Shown one piece after another: positions 60,236 to 64,000 of a DNA stretch of 64,000 bases. The stretch's first letter is position 1. Every line of letters starts with the position of its first letter. The DNA is taken from NCBI RefSeq assembly GCF_013170825.1, contig NZ_CP033365.1, forward strand, positions 1,872,001 to 1,936,000, given 5' to 3'. This DNA comes from Mesorhizobium sp. NZP2298. GTDB lineage: Bacteria; Pseudomonadota; Alphaproteobacteria; Rhizobiales; Rhizobiaceae. Position numbers and translations under genes: made by a program. The notes beneath the pieces were generated by a model. The model made no database searches, was not told the DNA's origin, and was given only the letters and a program-made list of their open reading frames with translations.

Positions 60236-60541
60236 TTGTCCGCACGGCGGAGGGACACCGAGCACCTAACAAACTTGACAGGGCGTAATCGGTTCCAACA
60301 AAAAAGCCTGTGCCTGGAGGGAAGCAGCGGGCAAGTTTTGGGGAATGCTGATTGGAGGGGAACCGTCCAGTAAGAGGCCAACCACTGCGTGGTGGCTGGC
60401 CTCTCGGGAAGGCATAGGTGGGTTTAGAGCCTCGCCTTCCGCGCGAGTTTTTGCCGCAACTGTAAGAAGGCTGTCAATGCCAAAAACAGCGGCGGTTAGA
60501 CCGCGAAATTCGGGGGTCGTCGCTCTTCCTTCGGCCATCTC

Positions 60542-60570
60542 TTGACGGAAAAAATCATCAGCCCCATATC
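60542..60570 (+). promoter_or_regulatory. Candidate promoter of the DUF982 pair
   Basis: TTGACG (60542-60547) and CATATC (60565-60570) are 17 bp apart, fitting an alphaproteobacterial housekeeping promoter. The first DUF982 gene starts 71 nt downstream. Confidence 0.5.
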
Positions 60571-60640
60571 GCCGTCGGGCGCTGACCGTTACGGTTCCGC
60601 CTTCATCAAACTCAATTGTTCGTTCGACTTGGAGGATCCT

Positions 60641-60946
60641 ATGAACGATCGAATGTTCGACAGCCCTGTTTTCGTTCAGAGCGCGAATAGCTTCATACAG
60701 GAAATCGCAAACCTTGATGACGCTCTGGAGTTTCTTTACGAGTGGCCAAGAGACAGACGGGGGGCAATTTACGATACCGCTCTTCGCGCCTGTCAGAGGG
60801 CATTTGACAGCGGTTACCCTCTTTCAGCCGCCCGGCAGGCGTTTTGCGGCTTCGCTAAGTCAGCCAGGATTTATGAGGAAGTGACGGCCGCTTTGCCTTG
60901 GGCAACTTCGGGCAACCGAAGCCAAGGCGGCGGACTGGCCGCTTAA
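60641..60946 (+). CDS. DUF982 domain-containing protein 1
   Basis: This 101-residue protein starts MNDRMFDSPVFVQSANSFIQ, with TTGGAGGAT before the ATG. It has the compact DUF982 pattern: aromatic/hydrophobic start, ALEFLYEWP near residue 30, RRGAIYDTALRACQRAF near 40-55 and ARQAFCGFAKSARI near 65-78. DUF982 is abundant in rhizobia with unknown function. It is followed 26 nt later by a paralogue. Confidence 0.82.
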   Translation: MNDRMFDSPVFVQSANSFIQEIANLDDALEFLYEWPRDRRGAIYDTALRACQRAFDSGYPLSAARQAFCGFAKSARIYEEVTAALPWATSGNRSQGGGLAA

Positions 60947-60972
60947 GGATGTTGCGGATCAGGAGGTTCGCA

Positions 60973-61257
60973 ATGCTGTCCAAACCTTTTGAAAAACCGG
61001 TCATGGTGTGGGTTGGACTGGGCTTTCCGCGCCAGCTCAACACGGTAGCCGACGCCTATCAGTTCGTAGTCGAATGGTGCGGCAACAGTCCTGAACAGAA
61101 GGCGGCCATACGCGCTTGCAAAGCCGCCTTGGTCGGAGATATCGATCCGGAGATTGCACGGGGTGTCTTTGTAGCCTTCGCTCGCAAGAAAGACATTCTC
61201 ATGGAGGCAGGCGCCATGCCTTCAGTTGTCGGAAAGCCAACTCCGAGCCACGTCTAG
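60973..61257 (+). CDS. DUF982 domain-containing protein 2
   Basis: This 94-residue protein starts MLSKPFEKPVMVWVGLGFPR with AGGAGG 6 nt upstream. It aligns with the previous gene in layout: VADAYQFVVEW, QKAAIRACKAAL and ARGVFVAFARKKDIL. The two are a tandem pair in one transcript. Function unknown; members are often plasmid- or symbiosis-linked in rhizobia. Confidence 0.83.
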   Translation: MLSKPFEKPVMVWVGLGFPRQLNTVADAYQFVVEWCGNSPEQKAAIRACKAALVGDIDPEIARGVFVAFARKKDILMEAGAMPSVVGKPTPSHV

Positions 61258-61265
61258 AGCAAGGA

Positions 61266-61295
61266 AAGGCGGTCGCCTTCTTTAGCGGCCGCCTT
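61266..61295 (+). terminator. Hairpin after the DUF982 pair
   Basis: AAGGCGGTCGC pairs with GCGGCCGCCTT (one G-U) around an 8-nt loop, 8 nt after the stop. There is no U-run, so termination is only likely, not sure. Confidence 0.5.
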
Positions 61296-61330
61296 ACTGT
61301 CCAGGAGGCCGGCATCAGTTCGCTCCGGCA

Positions 61331-61422
61331 CGGTAACGGGAGCGGTAACGGGCGGTAACGCGGAAGATTGAAGCGCTTGATTAAACAGCGCTTTAATTTT
61401 TCCCGACTTAACCCGCCCTTAA
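61331..61422. promoter_or_regulatory. CGGTAACG repeats and CtrA-like sites upstream of the penicillin-binding protein
   Basis: Three copies of CGGTAACG lie at 61331, 61343 and 61353. Further on, TTAA-N8-TTAA (61381-61396) and an exact TTAA-N7-TTAA (61408-61422) occur; the latter is the CtrA full-site form. The penicillin-binding protein starts at 61483. Cell-cycle control by CtrA would make sense for a cell-wall synthase, but this is an inference from the motif. Confidence 0.45.
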
Positions 61423-61482
61423 ATCGCCGCATCTACTCTTCAACTCGGACGCCATTGGCCCCGGGGATATCAAGCACAGCGC

Positions 61483-63768
61483 ATGGCGAACCGCAGAGAC
61501 AGCCGCATCGAGCCCAGTTTCGAGGGACCGCCACAGGCGCGATCCCAGCCGGGTCTTTCGGTGAGCGAGGAGGACCGCGTCGTGCCAAGCAACCGCAAAG
61601 CCTCCACCAAACGCAAATCGTCGAAGGCGAAATCGTCGCGCGGTGGGCGTGGCAGAAGCAGGCGCGGCCTGTTCGGCGTGCTCGGACGGCTGTTCTACTG
61701 GTGCTTCGTGCTCGCCATCTGGGGCGGCATCGCGGTAGCCGGCGTCGTCATCTACTACGGCGCCAAGATGCCGGCAGCCACGACCTGGTCGATCCCTGAC
61801 CGCGCTCCCAACATCAAGATTGTTTCGGCCGATGGTCAGTTGCTCGCCAATCGCGGCATGAGCGGTGGTGAAGCCGTCGGCCTGCACGAAATGTCGCCCT
61901 ATATTCCGGAAGCCGTCATCGCCATCGAGGATCGCCGGTTCTATTCGCATTTCGGTGTCGACCCGATCGGCCTGTCGCGCGCCATGGTGACGAACCTGCT
62001 CGGCGGGCATTTCTCGCAAGGCGGCTCGACGCTGACGCAGCAATTGGCGAAAAACCTGTTCCTGAAGCCCGACCGCACACTGGAGCGCAAGGTGCAGGAG
62101 GTGCTGCTGGCGCTGTGGCTGGAGCACAAGCACACCAAGGACCAGATCCTCGAAATGTACCTCAACCGGGTTTATTTCGGCTCCGGTGCCTATGGCGTCG
62201 AGGCGGCTTCGCGGCGTTATTTCGGCAAGAGCGCGCGCGACGTCACCCTGTCTGAAGCAGCCCTGCTAGCCGGCTTGCTGAAAGCGCCGTCGCGGTTGTC
62301 GCCGGCGCGCGATCCGAAGGCCGCCGAGGAACGTTCGCAGCTCGTGCTCGCCGCGATGCGCGAGGAGGGCAAGATCAGCGACAAGGAGCTGAAGACGGCG
62401 CTCAGCGCGCCGGCGACGCGCTCGCCGTCCTACTGGACCGGCTCGGAAAACTATGTCGCCGACGCCATCATGGAAGAACTGCCCGACCTGATCGGCGATG
62501 TGCGCGGCGATATCGTCATCGATTCTACGGTCGACCTGAACCTGCAGAAGCTTGCCGAGCAATCGATCCGCAAACTGATCGACGACAACGGCAAGAAGCT
62601 CAACGTCACCCAGGGCGCGCTTGTGTCGATCGACGATTCCGGCGCGGTGCGTGCCATGGTCGGTGGCTATGACTATTCGACCAGCCAGTTCGACCGCGCC
62701 TCGGAAGCGCGCCGCCAGCCCGGCTCGGCGTTCAAGCCGTTTGTCTATATGGCCGCCCTTGAGGCAGGCCGCACGCCCGACAGTGTGCGCAACGACGCGC
62801 CGATCAAGATCGGCAACTGGACACCCGACAATTACGGCGGCAAGTACTTTGGCAAGGTGACGCTGGCGACGGCGCTGGCCAAATCGCTGAACTCGGTCGC
62901 CGCGCAGCTGACGATGGAGGTCGGGCCGAACGCGGTGGTCGAGGCCGCGCACCGCATGGGCATCCAGTCCGATTTGCAGGCCAACACCTCGATTGCGCTC
63001 GGCACTTCGGAAGTGACGCCGCTTGAACTGACCTCGGCCTATGTGCCGTTCGCCAATGGCGGCTACAAGCCGGACATCCATTTCATCCGCCGCATCACCA
63101 CTACCGAGGGCAAGGTGCTCTATGACAGCGGTGGCGGCAGCGCGCCGCGTGTCGTCAAGCCCGAGATCGTCGGCATGATGAATTCGATGATGATGGGCAC
63201 GGTCGAGTTCGGCTCGGCAAAGAAGGCCGCCTTCGCCTGGCCGTCGGCAGGCAAGACCGGCACCAGCCAGAATTCGCGCGATGCCTGGTTCGTCGGCTAC
63301 ACCGCCAATCTCACCACCGGCGTGTGGTTCGGCAATGATGACGGCACGGCGATGAAGAAGGTGACCGGCGGCGCTCTGCCGGCGCAGGCCTGGCATGAGT
63401 TCATGGTCGCCGCGCATGAAGGCGTACCGGTGCGGCCGCTGCCCGGCACCTGGAAGTCGACGCCGGCCGATACAATCGTGCCCGACGACATACCTTCGGC
63501 CGACAACAACCAGCAGGCGCCGGTTCCGTCGGTATCCGTTGGCCAGCAGGCGCCGGCGCCGGCTGTTCCGCGAGCCGCTCCTGTTGCCCAGACACCAACG
63601 CCGGTCCGCGCGGTGCGTCCCGCCCAGACCGTCGATGCGGATGGCTTCGACATGCCTGCGGACAATGGCACAACCGCCTCGGTCGGGCATCCTGTGCCGC
63701 CAGGCAGTGTCGGCGGTCCGCTCAAGAAGAAGCGGACCTCGATCCTGGATATCCTGGGCGGCGGCTGA
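61483..63768 (+). CDS. Class A penicillin-binding protein (PBP1A family)
   Basis: This 761-residue bifunctional peptidoglycan synthase has a basic cytoplasmic N-terminus (about 1-62), a membrane anchor (about 64-92), a GT51 transglycosylase domain (about 105-290: EDRRFYSHFGVD, GGSTLTQQLAKNLF) and a transpeptidase domain (about 355-640) with the active-site motifs PGSAFKP (Ser in SxxK), SLNS (SxN) and GKTGTSQ (KTG). The C-terminus is a Pro/Ala-rich tail (about 660-745) ending in LKKKRTSILDILGGG. GC-rich repeats and CtrA-like sites lie upstream. Confidence 0.95.
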   Translation: MANRRDSRIEPSFEGPPQARSQPGLSVSEEDRVVPSNRKASTKRKSSKAKSSRGGRGRSRRGLFGVLGRLFYWCFVLAIWGGIAVAGVVIYYGAKMPAATTWSIPDRAPNIKIVSADGQLLANRGMSGGEAVGLHEMSPYIPEAVIAIEDRRFYSHFGVDPIGLSRAMVTNLLGGHFSQGGSTLTQQLAKNLFLKPDRTLERKVQEVLLALWLEHKHTKDQILEMYLNRVYFGSGAYGVEAASRRYFGKSARDVTLSEAALLAGLLKAPSRLSPARDPKAAEERSQLVLAAMREEGKISDKELKTALSAPATRSPSYWTGSENYVADAIMEELPDLIGDVRGDIVIDSTVDLNLQKLAEQSIRKLIDDNGKKLNVTQGALVSIDDSGAVRAMVGGYDYSTSQFDRASEARRQPGSAFKPFVYMAALEAGRTPDSVRNDAPIKIGNWTPDNYGGKYFGKVTLATALAKSLNSVAAQLTMEVGPNAVVEAAHRMGIQSDLQANTSIALGTSEVTPLELTSAYVPFANGGYKPDIHFIRRITTTEGKVLYDSGGGSAPRVVKPEIVGMMNSMMMGTVEFGSAKKAAFAWPSAGKTGTSQNSRDAWFVGYTANLTTGVWFGNDDGTAMKKVTGGALPAQAWHEFMVAAHEGVPVRPLPGTWKSTPADTIVPDDIPSADNNQQAPVPSVSVGQQAPAPAVPRAAPVAQTPTPVRAVRPAQTVDADGFDMPADNGTTASVGHPVPPGSVGGPLKKKRTSILDILGGG

Positions 63769-63847
63769 TGCTGTCACCTGAGAGACGTCAATCCGCCTCT
63801 CGCCAGCGCCACGGTGTTCGGCTACACCTCCGGCCGGAGACCGCGAC

Positions 63848-64000
63848 ATGGCTGAACTCGACACCAGAAAAACCATTGTGCTGACCGGCGCCAGCCGCGG
63901 CATCGGCCACGCCACGGTCAAGCGCTTTTCGCGCGAGGGCTGGCGCGTCATCACCTGCTCGCGCCAGGCCTTCGCCGAGGATTGCCCGTGGCCGGCAGGG
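63848..64000 (+). CDS. Short-chain dehydrogenase/reductase, N-terminal fragment
   Basis: Only the first 51 codons are in the window. They show the SDR cofactor motif TGASRGIG (about 13-20) after the beginning MAELDTRKTIVL. GGAGA precedes the ATG. It is 79 nt after the penicillin-binding protein gene and co-directed. The substrate cannot be told. Confidence 0.8.
   Translation, partial: MAELDTRKTIVLTGASRGIGHATVKRFSREGWRVITCSRQAFAEDCPWPAG

Overview
The window looks like a chromosomal segment of a Mesorhizobium-type alphaproteobacterium (Rhizobiales). The basis is high GC coding sequence, many sugar ABC transporters with Gfo/Idh/MocA and TIM-barrel isomerase partners, two DUF982 proteins, mesorhizobial-looking palindromic intergenic repeats, and a C-P lyase operon with a fosX gene inside it, an arrangement known from Mesorhizobium loti. 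No rRNA, tRNA, CRISPR array, insertion sequence or prophage gene was seen.

Layout. 0-4.1 kb: sugar isomerase/epimerase and oxidoreductase genes of unknown substrate. 4.1-16 kb: a phosphonate system. phnF points right; leftward run phnG-phnH-phnI-fosX-phnJ-phnK-phnL, a hexapeptide acyltransferase, a 2H phosphoesterase-like gene, then phnC-phnD-phnE-phnE. A Pho box, a TATAAT -10 and a PhnF-type inverted repeat lie between phnF and phnG. phnM is not in the window. 16-24.8 kb: a sugar-acid type cluster with a ribose-class ABC transporter, a zinc alcohol dehydrogenase, an aldo/keto reductase, a UxaA-family dehydratase and a two-HTH GntR/FCD regulator. 24.9-28.1 kb: copper handling (Cys/His-rich secreted protein, PCuAC, YcnI, CopC-CopD fusion). 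28.3-29.8 kb: 6-phosphogluconate dehydrogenase. 29.8-38.6 kb: a LacI-controlled sugar ABC operon with matching operators before lacI and before the binding-protein gene, followed by an isomerase, an oxidoreductase and an aldo/keto reductase.

38.7-51.5 kb is the most unusual region. Eight consecutive genes encode two exported trypsin-like proteases, an exported MORN-repeat protein, an exported MEMO-CapA fusion, an exported WD40-caspase protein, a one-pass membrane protein, a small secreted Cys protein and a Tat-exported metacaspase. All key protease residues are present. I read it as a candidate undescribed envelope proteolytic system.

51.7-58.2 kb is mostly housekeeping: a Zur-like Fur protein, polA (with an altered proofreading site), an M20 peptidase and RNase D. 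Between polA and the peptidase sits a strong candidate small RNA with three C-rich hairpin loops. 57.9-61.3 kb is a small-protein region: GlsB-like membrane protein, short orphans, two tandem 31-residue RiPP-like precursors and two DUF982 proteins. The window ends with a class A penicillin-binding protein behind CtrA-like sites and the start of a short-chain dehydrogenase.

Limits: start codons were chosen by eye from ribosome binding sites and overlaps; family calls rest on motifs and remembered family features, not on searches.
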